A stretch of DNA of 64,000 bases from Saccharibacillus sp. CPCC 101409 (GTDB lineage Bacteria > Bacillota > Bacilli > Paenibacillales > Paenibacillaceae), in NCBI RefSeq assembly GCF_030518235.1, contig NZ_JAULSA010000007.1:1-64000 (forward strand), read 5' to 3'. Under the pieces are notes generated by a model. That model had not been told where the DNA came from, made no database searches, and worked only from the letters and a program-made list of their open reading frames with translations. Both the position numbers and the translations under genes were made by a program. This document shows positions 15,483 through 23,974 of the stretch, in pieces (within the stretch, counting starts at the first letter, position 1; each line of letters begins with the position of its first letter).

Positions 15483-16549
15483 ACGCAAACAAACCGGAAG
15501 CGAATCGGCCCGAGTGGTACAAGCGGGCGCAGGACGGTCCTTTTGAACGCGAGCCTTTCACGGAGGAGATGATGCGCCGCGTCGAGCGGTCCGCCGCGTC
15601 GGGCGCGGAAGCGCCGCGAGAGAAAGCGGGCCGACCGGCCGGTTCGGGGCGCGGCGGGCACAACGCGCGCCTGGCTTCGGCGGCGGCTTTGATTCTGCTG
15701 CTGGGCGGAAGCGGCGCTTACGCGGCTTCGCACTGGTCGCAGTGGCGGCCGGAAGTTCCCGCCGCGTCCGGCGTTTCGCAGCCGGCGTCCGGCCGGCATT
15801 TCGAAGAAGTCGTGCCGCCGGCGGGCACATCGACTTTTCCGCTGGGCGGCCGGACCTACTTTTTCGACGATGCGTACGCCCGGATTCCCGAATGGACGCG
15901 CGCCGTGCGCACGGCCGCGGGAATCGTCTGGACGCCCGCGCCGCAGATGAGCGGCACCGCGAACACGATCCACGATATGAAGATGGACGATCATCCCGAA
16001 ACGTCGTTCAAGCTTTATTTGAGCGGTCCCGACAAGCAGGAGCTGAGCGAGGAAGAATCGCTGAAGCTGCTGGAGCTGCCGCTGACCACGCTGGGGAATC
16101 CGGACGGCTATCCTTACATCGACGATCTCTGGGCGGCGGGGCGGTACGTCGTCTACACGACGAGTATTCACGTTAAAGGAGCGCCGCAGCGCAAAGACGA
16201 GAAAGTCTGGGTTGTGGACACGGAAGGGCTTCCGACCACCCGCCAAGACGGAACTCTTTTGGACGTCAGGGCGATAACCGACTACCGTTCGGCGGGCGGC
16301 GAGACGTTTGAATTGGCTTACGACGCGGACAATCAGCGCCTGCTTTATTACCGCCAGTCCTACGATACGGAGCAAGCGGGCCGTACCGGAGAGGCGGGCG
16401 GGGAGGCGGCCGCCTACGATCTTGACAGCGGCGGAAGTTTCTACCTGGACGATTACGGCATGAACTACGCCGTCCGGCCGGACGGAAGCCGAACCGTCGA
16501 CTACAAAACGGACGGCGCCACGTATACGGCGACTATTTTAAACGATTGA
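15479..16549 (+). CDS. Probable anti-sigma factor / membrane regulatory protein, 356 aa
   Basis: The gene overlaps the ECF gene by 4 bp. An N-terminal cytosolic part of about 60 residues precedes one membrane helix (LASAAALILLLGGSGAYAAS, residues about 62-81). A ~270-residue extracytoplasmic domain follows, with no family I can name. Topology and coupling fit an anti-sigma factor that holds the sigma factor and senses the envelope. A zinc-binding HxxxCxxC motif is absent from the N-terminus, so the mode of binding would differ from ZAS-type proteins. The last 12 bp overlap the convergent phosphotransferase-like gene at 16538. Confidence 0.7.
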   Translation: MNANKPEANRPEWYKRAQDGPFEREPFTEEMMRRVERSAASGAEAPREKAGRPAGSGRGGHNARLASAAALILLLGGSGAYAASHWSQWRPEVPAASGVSQPASGRHFEEVVPPAGTSTFPLGGRTYFFDDAYARIPEWTRAVRTAAGIVWTPAPQMSGTANTIHDMKMDDHPETSFKLYLSGPDKQELSEEESLKLLELPLTTLGNPDGYPYIDDLWAAGRYVVYTTSIHVKGAPQRKDEKVWVVDTEGLPTTRQDGTLLDVRAITDYRSAGGETFELAYDADNQRLLYYRQSYDTEQAGRTGEAGGEAAAYDLDSGGSFYLDDYGMNYAVRPDGSRTVDYKTDGATYTATILND

Positions 16550-17278
16550 AAAAGTACGGCCCGCCGGGAGCAGGCCCGGTGCTTCGGGCGGGTTCCCGCT
16601 TTCAAGCGTTCCGGCTTCGGCGCGTGCTGCAAGCTCCGCTTCCCGCAGATCGCCGGTCGCGTATTCGATATCCGCGCTCGGCGGATACAGCCGGCAGTCG
16701 TCGAAGTCGATCGCGCCGATTTGTTCCCCGTGCCGCAGCGGATTGTCCATTTCAAAGTCGAAATGGATCGGCGCGGCCGGACGGGCTTGAACCGCCTGTT
16801 CCGCGGCTTCCGCCAGCGCCGCCGCTTTCCGCCGGACGCTTTCGAACAACACGGCGTAATAGGCCGCGCCCTCCCGCCGGGCCGTTTCGACCAGCCGGCC
16901 GTCCAGCGAAGGAACGGGCTGCGCGGCTCTTGCGGGCCCGCCGTCCAAAGCGCGAAGCAGGCGGATTTCCGCTTCCACCCCGGTCTGGCTGCGTTCGCCT
17001 TCCGGCACGCAGCGCAGAAAGTGCCGTTCTCCGTCCACGTCCAGCGTGCAGCGGACATTGGAGCTGATCCTTCGCAGGCGAACGCTGCCCGCGTCGTGAC
17101 GCCACAGCCGGACGATCGCTTCGCCGGACGCGCGGCTTTCGGGCGGAAAGCGCGCGTTCCAAAAAAGAAAAGCCCGGACATCGAAATGTCCGGGCTCCCG
17201 GGTCAAACCTCCGACAATCATCGGGTCTGTCTGCATTCGGCCGTAAGGGAGCGAGAAGCGATGAAGTTGCGTTTTCAT
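16538..17278 (-). CDS. APH-family phosphotransferase-like protein, internally shortened, 246 aa
   Basis: The C-terminal part reads IHFDFEMDNPLRHGEQIGAIDFDDC, which matches the catalytic Asp plus Asn loop and the DFDD metal site of aminoglycoside/choline-kinase-like phosphotransferases. The N-lobe is partly present (RLWRHDAGSVRLRRI and SNVRCTLDVDG). Family members are usually about 320-340 aa. Here the central ~90 residues between the N-lobe and the catalytic loop appear missing: VSVRRKAAALAEAAEQ-type sequence joins them directly. This looks like an internal deletion, so activity is doubtful. The start at 17278 lies just behind GGAGTGAG. It overlaps the anti-sigma gene convergently by 12 bp. 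Confidence 0.65.
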   Translation of the reverse strand: MKTQLHRFSLPYGRMQTDPMIVGGLTREPGHFDVRAFLFWNARFPPESRASGEAIVRLWRHDAGSVRLRRISSNVRCTLDVDGERHFLRCVPEGERSQTGVEAEIRLLRALDGGPARAAQPVPSLDGRLVETARREGAAYYAVLFESVRRKAAALAEAAEQAVQARPAAPIHFDFEMDNPLRHGEQIGAIDFDDCRLYPPSADIEYATGDLREAELAARAEAGTLESGNPPEAPGLLPAGRTFSIV

Positions 17279-17606
17279 AAGGCTTACTCACTCCCTTCCC
17301 GGTTGGATAGGTCGAACCTACAGCAGGCGTCGGACCCTATCAACCGAACGCGCCGGACCGGCGCAGACTGCGCCGGCGTACTCGCAGACAGCCGTTTGCG
17401 CCGGACTAATGCTGCGGGGGTACATCATTTTGGCCGAAAACGGGTAGAAAAAGTCCAAATGATGCTCAGGTACATCATTTTTGCTCGTTTTGCCCCGTAA
17501 GCCGTATAGAACCGCAAAATGATGCATGTGCGCAACATATCCGCACTTTAACGCTCCATGCGCCGAAAATGTTGTATCTCCGCACCATTTTGCACCAAGC
17601 CGGCCT
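17279..17606. other. 328-bp intergenic region holding a four-box element
   Basis: Apart from the four-box element at 17408-17591 no gene, terminator or promoter is clear. It lies upstream of the phosphotransferase-like gene and downstream of the FtsW-like gene, both on the minus strand. Confidence 0.6.
17408..17591. repeat. Four-box intergenic element, type 2
   Basis: Copies start at 17408, 17457, 17516 and 17566 (steps 49, 59, 50). In one orientation all four read AAAATGATG or AAAATGTTG, then Y-A-Y, four variable bases, GCA, and a CATTT-like end. Copies 1 and 2 are reverse, 3 and 4 forward. GCCGTA lies near the midpoint (17501-17506). The same motif type recurs at 55349-55547. Confidence 0.75.
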
Positions 17607-19055
17607 TTATCGCTGTCCGCCGACCCTGCCGGTACCGCTGACAGCGGCGCGGTCCTCAAGACCGCCGGCTTCCTTGGCGGCGGCTCGCGGCGCGTACGGC
17701 AGCATGTCTTTGCGCCGATAGACGCCGAGAATCAGGCCGACGATCGCGCAGTGCACAAGCGTCGAACTTCCGCCGGAGCCGATAAACGGCATAAGCAGCG
17801 TGGTAAAAGGCAGCAGGCTGAACGAAGCGCCCAGTCCGTACAGCAGTTGGCCCGCCAGCAGAACGGACAGCCCGATCGCAAGCGAGCGGCCGTAATGCTC
17901 CCGGATTGCGAGAAGCGTGCGGAACAGAACGACAGTCAGCCCGATAATAGCCGCCGCCAGCACGCCCGCGACGATCCAGCCGAAGCTGTAAGTTACGTAA
18001 GGGAAAATGGATTCCGCATGGGCATAAGGGAGAGCGCGGTTCCGGCTTCCGAAGCCGTGCCCCCACCATCCGGCTTCGCGAATTGCGGCGGACATAGCGT
18101 TATTGACGTACGATTCTTGCGCTTCTCCCGTACCCGGGGCGAGCACAGCCCGGAATTTCATCTGCCAGTAATCGCTGCGCAGATAGATGGCGGTCATGAA
18201 CGCAGCCGCGCCCGCCGGAACCGCGAAAGCGTAAAGCCGCGTTCCGCCCGCGCGAATATAAATCAGCAGTCCCGCCGCCAGATAAAGCAGCATGAGCAGC
18301 CAGCCGAGCATATGAAAGTGAAGATGAAGAGCGGCCGGTATAACCAGCAGAACGACAGCGCCGATCTGCCGGTAATGATACCGGCTTCGCCCGCGCAGTC
18401 TTAAACGTTCGAATACGCCGGGCAAAGCGATCAGCAGCAGGACGAACATGCAGAGCGGCCAGTTCAGCGATACCCCGCCGATATTGATCCAGCCCAGATT
18501 GCCGTTTATCCGTACCGACGCATAGGTCATCGCAAACATCGTAAACAAAACGGTAAAAGCATAAAGAACAACCGCGTACTTTTTGAACAGCCGGTAATCG
18601 AACAAACGGCAGGCAATAAGAACAGCCGCCCCCAGTCCGTAATAAAAAGCCTGAGAACCGGCAATCATGCTGTAGATCATTTGGGAATCCGGGCTTGCGT
18701 CCAGCGAGAAAATGGCCGTCATTCCGATCGCGATCATCACCGCCAGAGGAACGAACAGCAGCCAATTCAGCCTCGGCCGGTGCACACGTCCCAGGGTGCC
18801 GCCCACCTCGTCCGCGTCGCCCATCTGCGCCAGCGCCCATTCGGCGGCTTCGTCGGGCGGAGCGCCTTGGTCCATTTTGCCCGCCATCAGTTCCTCGATA
18901 TGCCCGCGCATCTCTTCCCGCAGTTCGGGATGCAGTTCCTTCGCTTTGACGCGGGCGCACAGGCGGTCGAGGTAGGCCTGGATATCGGTCGCGGCCGCTT
19001 TTTCGGCCAGCGCGGTTTCACGTTCGCTTCGGTTACGTGGGGTGTTTTCGCTCAT
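17607..19055 (-). CDS. FtsW/RodA/SpoVE-like membrane protein with permease-prefix domain, 482 aa
   Basis: Residues about 15-90 form a soluble helical permease-prefix domain (DIQAYLDRLCARVKAKELHPELREEMRGHIEELM, then AAEWALAQMGDADEVGGTLG), usually found in front of PadR-controlled membrane proteins. The rest has about ten hydrophobic helices of the SEDS (peptidoglycan polymerase) family, including the GHGFGSRN and PFIGSGGSS segments that match the conserved loops. SEDS proteins polymerise glycan strands with a class B PBP; the role of this PadR-linked subfamily is not known. The ATG at 19055 overlaps the PadR stop (ATGA), and GGGGAGGGC precedes it. Co-expression with PadR suggests antibiotic- or envelope-responsive control. 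Confidence 0.85.
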   Translation of the reverse strand: MSENTPRNRSERETALAEKAAATDIQAYLDRLCARVKAKELHPELREEMRGHIEELMAGKMDQGAPPDEAAEWALAQMGDADEVGGTLGRVHRPRLNWLLFVPLAVMIAIGMTAIFSLDASPDSQMIYSMIAGSQAFYYGLGAAVLIACRLFDYRLFKKYAVVLYAFTVLFTMFAMTYASVRINGNLGWINIGGVSLNWPLCMFVLLLIALPGVFERLRLRGRSRYHYRQIGAVVLLVIPAALHLHFHMLGWLLMLLYLAAGLLIYIRAGGTRLYAFAVPAGAAAFMTAIYLRSDYWQMKFRAVLAPGTGEAQESYVNNAMSAAIREAGWWGHGFGSRNRALPYAHAESIFPYVTYSFGWIVAGVLAAAIIGLTVVLFRTLLAIREHYGRSLAIGLSVLLAGQLLYGLGASFSLLPFTTLLMPFIGSGGSSTLVHCAIVGLILGVYRRKDMLPYAPRAAAKEAGGLEDRAAVSGTGRVGGQR

Positions 19056-19384
19056 ACCCGGCCCTCCCCGAGCACCGCGTTGACCGCGCCGCTGAAGATG
19101 CGCCATTCCTCCGTTTTTTCGCTAAGCCGCTTTTTTCCGGATTCGGTCACCGTGTAGTATTTGCGTTTTCGCCCGCCGCTTTCTTCCCAGTACGAGTCCA
19201 CCCAGCGCTCCGCTTCCATAGCGTGCAGGATCGGGTACAGCGTGCCTTCTTTCAGTGCAAAAACCCCGTCCGAGCGGGTTTCCAGTTCTTTGATCAGCTC
19301 GTAGCCGTACATGCTTTTGTTCGACAGCACGGTCAGCACCAGCGTTCCCGTCGATCCTTTCAGCAGCTCTTTGCTTACTTTCAT
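19052..19384 (-). CDS. PadR family transcriptional regulator, 110 aa
   Basis: Small winged-helix repressor of the PadR-s1 class. The sequence has the typical MKVSKELLKGSTGTLVLTVL opening, YGYELIKEL recognition region, LKEGTLYPILHAME segment, and ESGGRKRKYYTVTESGKKRL wing, then a short dimerisation helix. It is co-transcribed with, and overlaps by 4 bp, the FtsW-like gene it probably controls. The ATG at 19384 is preceded by AAAGGAGACG. A 21-bp dyad lies 25 bp upstream and is the likely autoregulatory operator. Confidence 0.95.
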   Translation of the reverse strand: MKVSKELLKGSTGTLVLTVLSNKSMYGYELIKELETRSDGVFALKEGTLYPILHAMEAERWVDSYWEESGGRKRKYYTVTESGKKRLSEKTEEWRIFSGAVNAVLGEGRV

Positions 19385-19408
19385 GCCGTATTCGTCTCCT
19401 TTTTATCT

Positions 19409-19429
19409 ATACATAGATTTACTATGTAT
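19409..19429. promoter_or_regulatory. PadR operator-like dyad
   Basis: ATACATAG and CTATGTAT are exact inverted arms with a 5-bp spacer. ATGT/ACAT half sites with this spacing are typical of PadR operators. The dyad is just upstream of the PadR ribosome site on the minus strand. Confidence 0.7.
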
Positions 19430-19618
19430 TGTAAGACTAGGCATGATGCCCTGTCAACAAGTTTGGAAAAAAAGGGAACGTGCAGGAATCGCGGCATTCG
19501 AACACGAATCGTAAGAAAACGGATGGACGGCCGCGGATGCAAACAGGGAAAAGCCAAAAAATTCCGACGGGGCCGCGTACATAACGGAAATATCGAGAAA
19601 AAACCGCAGGGGGTTGCG

Positions 19619-21187
19619 ATGAAAAAGTTTTGGACGGCGCTGCTGGCGCTGGCGATCGCGGTGCCGATACTGGCGCCCGCAGGGGGAATTCAGGCGGCGA
19701 GCGCGAAAATCGTCAATTCGTCGGAGGTATATACGTACGGCGTGCTGACGCGGGATATTCGCGAACTGGCCGAGCGGTACCCGGAGCTGATCGAATACCA
19801 ATCCATCGGCAAAACGCCGTACGGACGCGAGATCTGGGCGGTCGGTCTGGGCGGCGGCGAAGCGGCGGTGTTCTTCAACGGGTCGCATCACGCGCGCGAA
19901 TGGCTCACGACGACGCTGAATATGACGATGATCGAACAGTATGCGATGGCTTACACGGCGGGCGGTACATTCGAAGGCTACAACGTGCGCGATCTGCTCG
20001 GCAAAACGAAAATCTGGTTCGTTCCGATGGTCAATCCGGACGGCGTGGCGCTTCAGCAGGCGGGACTGCAATCGTTTCCGGTCAGCGCGCACAAAGCCCT
20101 GATCGCGATGAACGACGGGAGCGACAATTTTAAACGCTGGAAAGCGAACGCGCAGGGCATCGACCTCAACCGGCAGTACGACACCAACTGGGCGAATCTG
20201 GTCAACAACTACTACAATCCGCACTGGATGGGGCATAAGGGAACGGCTCCGGTGACCACTTTGGAAAACAAAGCGCTGGTGGCGTTCACGTACGAGATCG
20301 ATCCGGAAATCGCGGTATCGTATCATTCGGCGGGGCGGATTCTGTACTGGAATTTCCGCACGCCGGCCGTCAATTACGCGCGCGACAAGCGGCTGGCGGA
20401 TATTTTTACGAGCCTGACGGGCTACAGCCAGGTCAGTCCGAGCTTCAACGCGAACGGCGGGGGCGGGTATACCGACTGGTTTATCCAGCAGTTCGGCCGC
20501 CCGGCGTTTACGCCGGAGATCGGGATAAAGAACGGCGAAACGAGCCTGCCGCTGTCGGCGTTCACCGAAGAGTGGCGGCGCAACAAGAAGATCGGGCTGT
20601 GGATCGCGCAGGAAGGTTATGCGCTGTGGGCGGAGAAGAACAAGAACGCGGTGAAACCGGTCGACGTGCTGCTCGACGGGCGGAAGATCGCCGGCGAACC
20701 GGCGGCCTTCGTAGAAGGCGGCACGACTTATGTGCTGCATAAGCCGCTGCTGTCGGCGTTCGGCTACCGCGCGTCGTGGGACGGCGCGTCCAAGACGGTA
20801 ACGTCGAGCGGGCCGCTGGGCACGGTGCGCTTCACGCTCGGCAGCAAGCAGGCGCTGATCGGCGGCAAAGCCGTGACGCTGAGCGCCGCGCCGCGCATGC
20901 ACGAAGGGCAGATCTATGTGCCCGCGCGCCTCGTCGGCCAGGCGACGGGCGCGTCGCTGGCGCTGGACCGGGCGACGGGAACTCTGTCGCTGACCAGCCC
21001 GCCGGTCGCGATCGAGCCGATCGAGCCGGTCGAGACCGAACCGCCGGCGGCAAACCCGCCGGCAGAGACTGCCCCGGCGGAAAGCGTCCCGGCAGCGCCC
21101 GTGCCGGGAACGACGGGGCCCGTCGAGCCGGCGCAGCCCGCTCCGGCGGTGCCGACCGTGCCGGGCACGGTCGTGCCGAACGGGTAA
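19619..21187 (+). CDS. Secreted M14 zinc carboxypeptidase with copper-amine-oxidase-like and Pro-rich tail, 522 aa
   Basis: A signal peptide (MKKFWTALLALAIAVPILAPAGG, cleavage near ALA/ASA about residue 28) leads the protein outside. The M14 domain (about 35-335) has the zinc ligands His91 and Glu94 in SHHAREW and His236 in SYHSAG, with catalytic Glu300 in TPEIG. It should remove C-terminal residues from peptides or peptidoglycan stems. Residues about 345-460 resemble a copper amine oxidase N-terminal-like repeat (DVLLDGRKIAGEPAAFVEGG onward), a wall-associated module common in this group. The last ~60 residues are Pro/Ala/Glu rich and look like a spacer without a sorting motif. The ATG at 19619 follows CAGGGGGTT. 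Confidence 0.9.
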   Translation: MKKFWTALLALAIAVPILAPAGGIQAASAKIVNSSEVYTYGVLTRDIRELAERYPELIEYQSIGKTPYGREIWAVGLGGGEAAVFFNGSHHAREWLTTTLNMTMIEQYAMAYTAGGTFEGYNVRDLLGKTKIWFVPMVNPDGVALQQAGLQSFPVSAHKALIAMNDGSDNFKRWKANAQGIDLNRQYDTNWANLVNNYYNPHWMGHKGTAPVTTLENKALVAFTYEIDPEIAVSYHSAGRILYWNFRTPAVNYARDKRLADIFTSLTGYSQVSPSFNANGGGGYTDWFIQQFGRPAFTPEIGIKNGETSLPLSAFTEEWRRNKKIGLWIAQEGYALWAEKNKNAVKPVDVLLDGRKIAGEPAAFVEGGTTYVLHKPLLSAFGYRASWDGASKTVTSSGPLGTVRFTLGSKQALIGGKAVTLSAAPRMHEGQIYVPARLVGQATGASLALDRATGTLSLTSPPVAIEPIEPVETEPPAANPPAETAPAESVPAAPVPGTTGPVEPAQPAPAVPTVPGTVVPNG

Positions 21188-21414
21188 CCGTTCGGCGGGC
21201 GGCGCCCCCGGCGCCCGGGACCGGCGGCGGAGCCGAAGCGCCGGTCCTCCGGCCGTCTGCGGCCAAGCGCCGCGCCGCGGGTCGGCGCCTGTCCGTGCCG
21301 GAGCGTCCCGGCCGCGCAGCGGCGGCCGGCGGAGCAAGCGCGGCCCGCGCTTTTAACGCCGCCTCCGGGTTCGCCTCCAGGTCCGCCGCAGCCGGCCGAG
21401 TGCCGGTTTAAAGC

Positions 21415-21444
21415 TTGACGCCGCCGGCCGGCCCGGTGTATAAC
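21415..21444 (+). promoter_or_regulatory. Promoter of the T-box-proS unit
   Basis: TTGACG (21415-21420) and TATAAC (21439-21444) with an 18-bp spacer, immediately before the T-box leader. Confidence 0.65.
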
Positions 21445-21450
21445 GGATCA

Positions 21451-21797
21451 CGAGAGTCCAATCACGAAGCAACAGCAACGACCGGGGCCATGCCTCGCGA
21501 GCGCCGGCCGGGCGATATCCGGAGCGGCGCGAAGTCTGCCGTCAGAGAAGGATCCCCTGGGCTGCGAGGATTCCCGGCAGAAGCGCGAAGTCCTATCCCG
21601 AGAGCTGCGGCGCTCCAAACGCCGCCGGACGTCCCCGTTACCGGACTTCGAGCCTGTTCGCGCTTCGGCGGCAGCGGCGGCCGAATGCGGAGCTTTTCGC
21701 GTTCGGCCCGAGCCGTTTACGTTTATCCGCCGCGCGTCCGGGAAACCAGGGTGGTACCGCGAAGACACATTCGTCCCTAACGAGTGTGTCTTTTTTG
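21451..21797 (+). ncRNA. T-box leader upstream of proS
   Basis: The T-box sequence AGGGTGGTACCGCG is at 21749-21761, followed by a strong terminator (AGACACA.. at 21763 onward pairing with ..TGTGTCT, then T6 at 21791-21796). Upstream are long GC-rich stems suiting Stem I to III. In this family uncharged tRNA pairs with the leader and blocks the terminator; the downstream gene implies tRNA-Pro. I could not assign the specifier codon with confidence. Confidence 0.9.
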
Positions 21798-21842
21798 CGT
21801 GCTTGGATGCTTGAAAGGATGAAGCGGCAGGCGAGATCGGTG

Positions 21843-22031
21843 CCACGCTGCTCAAAAAGCAACGTAGAAGACGAAATCCTCGCATACATGCAGCTACGTT
21901 GACAATTAAGAAGCGTAGAAGCGGCAAATGGAAGCCAATGCGCTCAAATTACTCTCTACACTGCTTTTTAGGCAATGCAGCTTGAACAGAACCGCTTACA
22001 GACCGCCTACATGTCCCAAAAAGCAATGTAG
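21843..22031. repeat. Four-box intergenic element, type 4
   Basis: Four 25-nt imperfect palindromes start at 21843, 21894, 21956 and 22007 (steps 51, 62, 51). Three of the four begin with CTAC and end with GTAG or a close variant. CAAAAAGCA followed by RYGTAG occurs at 21853-21867, inverted at 21956-21970, and at 22017-22031. GCCAAT is near the midpoint (21934-21939). It lies between the T-box terminator and proS, so it is inside the proS messenger. Confidence 0.7.
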
Positions 22032-22084
22032 CCCAAAACGCGAACCGACTCAATAAAACAAAACCCAAAAGGAGAGATTCCCCC

Positions 22085-23785
22085 ATGAAACAAAGCCAAC
22101 TGCTTATCCCGACCCTGCGCGAAGCGCCGGCGGACGCCGAGGCGGTCAGCCACAAGCTGATGCTGCGCGCCGGATTGATCCGCCAGCTCGCTTCGGGCGT
22201 GTATACGTATCTGCCGCTCGGATTCCGCGTGCTCAAGAAAGTGCAGGAGATCGTGCGCGAAGAAATGGACCGCGCCGGCGCGCAGGAACTGCTGATGCCG
22301 GCCATGCAGCCGGCCGAGCTCTGGAAAGAATCCGGCCGCTACGACGTCTACGGTCCCGAACTGGTGCGGCTGAAAGACCGGCACGACCGCGAATTCGCGC
22401 TCGGGCCCACGCACGAGGAAGTCATCACGTCGCTGGTGGCGGACGAGATCAGCTCGTACCGCCAGCTTCCGCTGACCCTGTACCAGATCCAGACCAAATT
22501 CCGCGACGAGCGGCGTCCGCGCTTCGGGCTGCTGCGCGGGCGCGAGTTCCTGATGAAGGACGCCTATTCCTTCGGGCGGAGCTGGGAAGAACTGGACGAG
22601 ACGTACCGCGCCATGTACGAAGCCTACACCCGGATCTTCACCCGCGTCGGCCTCGATTTCCGCGCCGTGCAGGCGGATGCGGGCGCGATCGGCGGCGAAG
22701 GCGAAACGCACGAGTTTATGGCGCTGGCCGAGATCGGCGAAGACACGATCGTCGTCAGCGAGAACGGAACGTACGCCGCGAATCTGGAAAAAGCGGAGAT
22801 GTTCTGGGAGCCGCCTGCGGGATCGGGCGAAGAAGCGCCGCCGATGAACCGCGTTCACACGCCCGGCGCGCATTCGATCGATCAGCTGCGCGAACATTTC
22901 GGCCTGGAAGCTTCGGCGTTTATCAAAACGATGCTTTATCTGGTAGACGACCGGCCGGTCGCGGTCGTGGTGCGCGGCGATCGCGAGGTCAACGAAACGA
23001 AGGTGCAGAACGCACTCGGCGGCGAGCGGATCGAACTGGCCGACGACGCAGCCGTACGCAGACTGACCGGAGCGGAAGTCGGCTTTGCCGGTCCCGCCGG
23101 GCTTGAAGGGGTCAAAGTGCTCGTCGACCGCGAAGCCGCGGCGATGCCGTCGGCGATCGCGGGCGCGAACGAAACGGATTACCATGTGGAGAACGTCAAG
23201 CCGGACCGCGATTTCGCGGCCGACCTCGTCGGCGATTACCGCAACGCGGCCGAAGGCGATCTCAGTCCGGACGGAAGCGGACCGCTGAAGTTCTACCGCG
23301 GCATCGAAGTCGGGCATGTATTCAAGCTCGGCACCAAATACAGCGAGAAGCTGGGCGCGGCGTATCTGGACGATTCCGGCCGCCGCCGGACCGCGATCAT
23401 GGGCTGCTACGGCATCGGCATCTCGCGGATTCTGTCCGCCGTCGTCGAGCAGAATTACGACGAGAACGGGATTCGCTGGCCGGAAGAGATTGCGCCGGCC
23501 GCCGTGCATATCGTGCCGGCTTCGGCCAAAGACGCCGCGCAGATGGAACTTGCGCTGGAGCTGTACGAGCGCTTCCGCGCGGCCGGAGTGGACGTGCTGC
23601 TGGACGATCGCGACGAACGCGCCGGCGTGAAGTTCAAAGACGCCGACCTGCTCGGCATCCCGCATCGGATCGTCGTCGGACGCGAAGCCGCGGAGAAGCG
23701 GGTGGAATTCAAAAAGCGCTCCGACGCCGACAAAGAAACCCTGACGGCGGACGAAGCTTTCGACCGGATCGCGAAACGGAATTGA
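22085..23785 (+). CDS. proS: Prolyl-tRNA synthetase, 566 aa
   Basis: Class II synthetase that charges tRNA-Pro. The bacterial-type ProS layout is present. Motif 1 is in SGVYTYLPLGFRVLKKVQEIVREEMDRAGAQELLMPAM (residues about 37-75). Motif 2 is in QTKFRDERRPRFGLLRGREFLMKDAY (about 138-163). An editing (INS) domain covers about 230-390, motif 3 lies in AIMGCYGIGISRI (about 440), and an anticodon-binding domain ends the protein. Length matches Bacillus ProS. The ATG at 22085 follows AAAAGGAGAGATTC. Expression is expected to respond to proline charging through the T-box leader. Confidence 0.98.
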   Translation: MKQSQLLIPTLREAPADAEAVSHKLMLRAGLIRQLASGVYTYLPLGFRVLKKVQEIVREEMDRAGAQELLMPAMQPAELWKESGRYDVYGPELVRLKDRHDREFALGPTHEEVITSLVADEISSYRQLPLTLYQIQTKFRDERRPRFGLLRGREFLMKDAYSFGRSWEELDETYRAMYEAYTRIFTRVGLDFRAVQADAGAIGGEGETHEFMALAEIGEDTIVVSENGTYAANLEKAEMFWEPPAGSGEEAPPMNRVHTPGAHSIDQLREHFGLEASAFIKTMLYLVDDRPVAVVVRGDREVNETKVQNALGGERIELADDAAVRRLTGAEVGFAGPAGLEGVKVLVDREAAAMPSAIAGANETDYHVENVKPDRDFAADLVGDYRNAAEGDLSPDGSGPLKFYRGIEVGHVFKLGTKYSEKLGAAYLDDSGRRRTAIMGCYGIGISRILSAVVEQNYDENGIRWPEEIAPAAVHIVPASAKDAAQMELALELYERFRAAGVDVLLDDRDERAGVKFKDADLLGIPHRIVVGREAAEKRVEFKKRSDADKETLTADEAFDRIAKRN

Positions 23786-23841
23786 TTCGGCGATTCCGCT
23801 GCACAATCGTGTTTGTTTTGCCGAAATAAAGGATAAAGGCA

Positions 23842-23874
23842 GTCCGTATTCGGGGGAACCTTGAATACGGCTTT
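23842..23874. terminator. Hairpin after proS
   Basis: CCGTATTC and GAATACGG form an 8-bp stem with an 11-13 base loop, followed by CTTTCGCTTT rather than a clean T-run. It is a plausible weak terminator. A TATAAT at 23899-23904 just after it may start the sortase transcript, although no good -35 is visible. Confidence 0.5.
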
Positions 23875-23974
23875 CGCTTTATGTCCTGCTTTTGAGGTTA
23901 TAATGAGTTAGAGGCTACGCACATTATGCGGCGGCTGCGCCGTATCTCTCTATAGAAGATAAGGAGGAACGGCA

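Larger units (their letters stand above)
21188..22084. other. 897-bp region with proS leader elements
   Basis: From 21188 to about 21410 the DNA is very GC-rich and shows no gene. A promoter (21415-21444), T-box leader (about 21451-21797) and a four-box element (21843-22031) follow before proS. Confidence 0.7.

Noticed and set aside
21188-21410. Coding extension after the M14 carboxypeptidase stop
   Set aside because: Open frames exist only because of extreme GC content; none has a ribosome site or domain.
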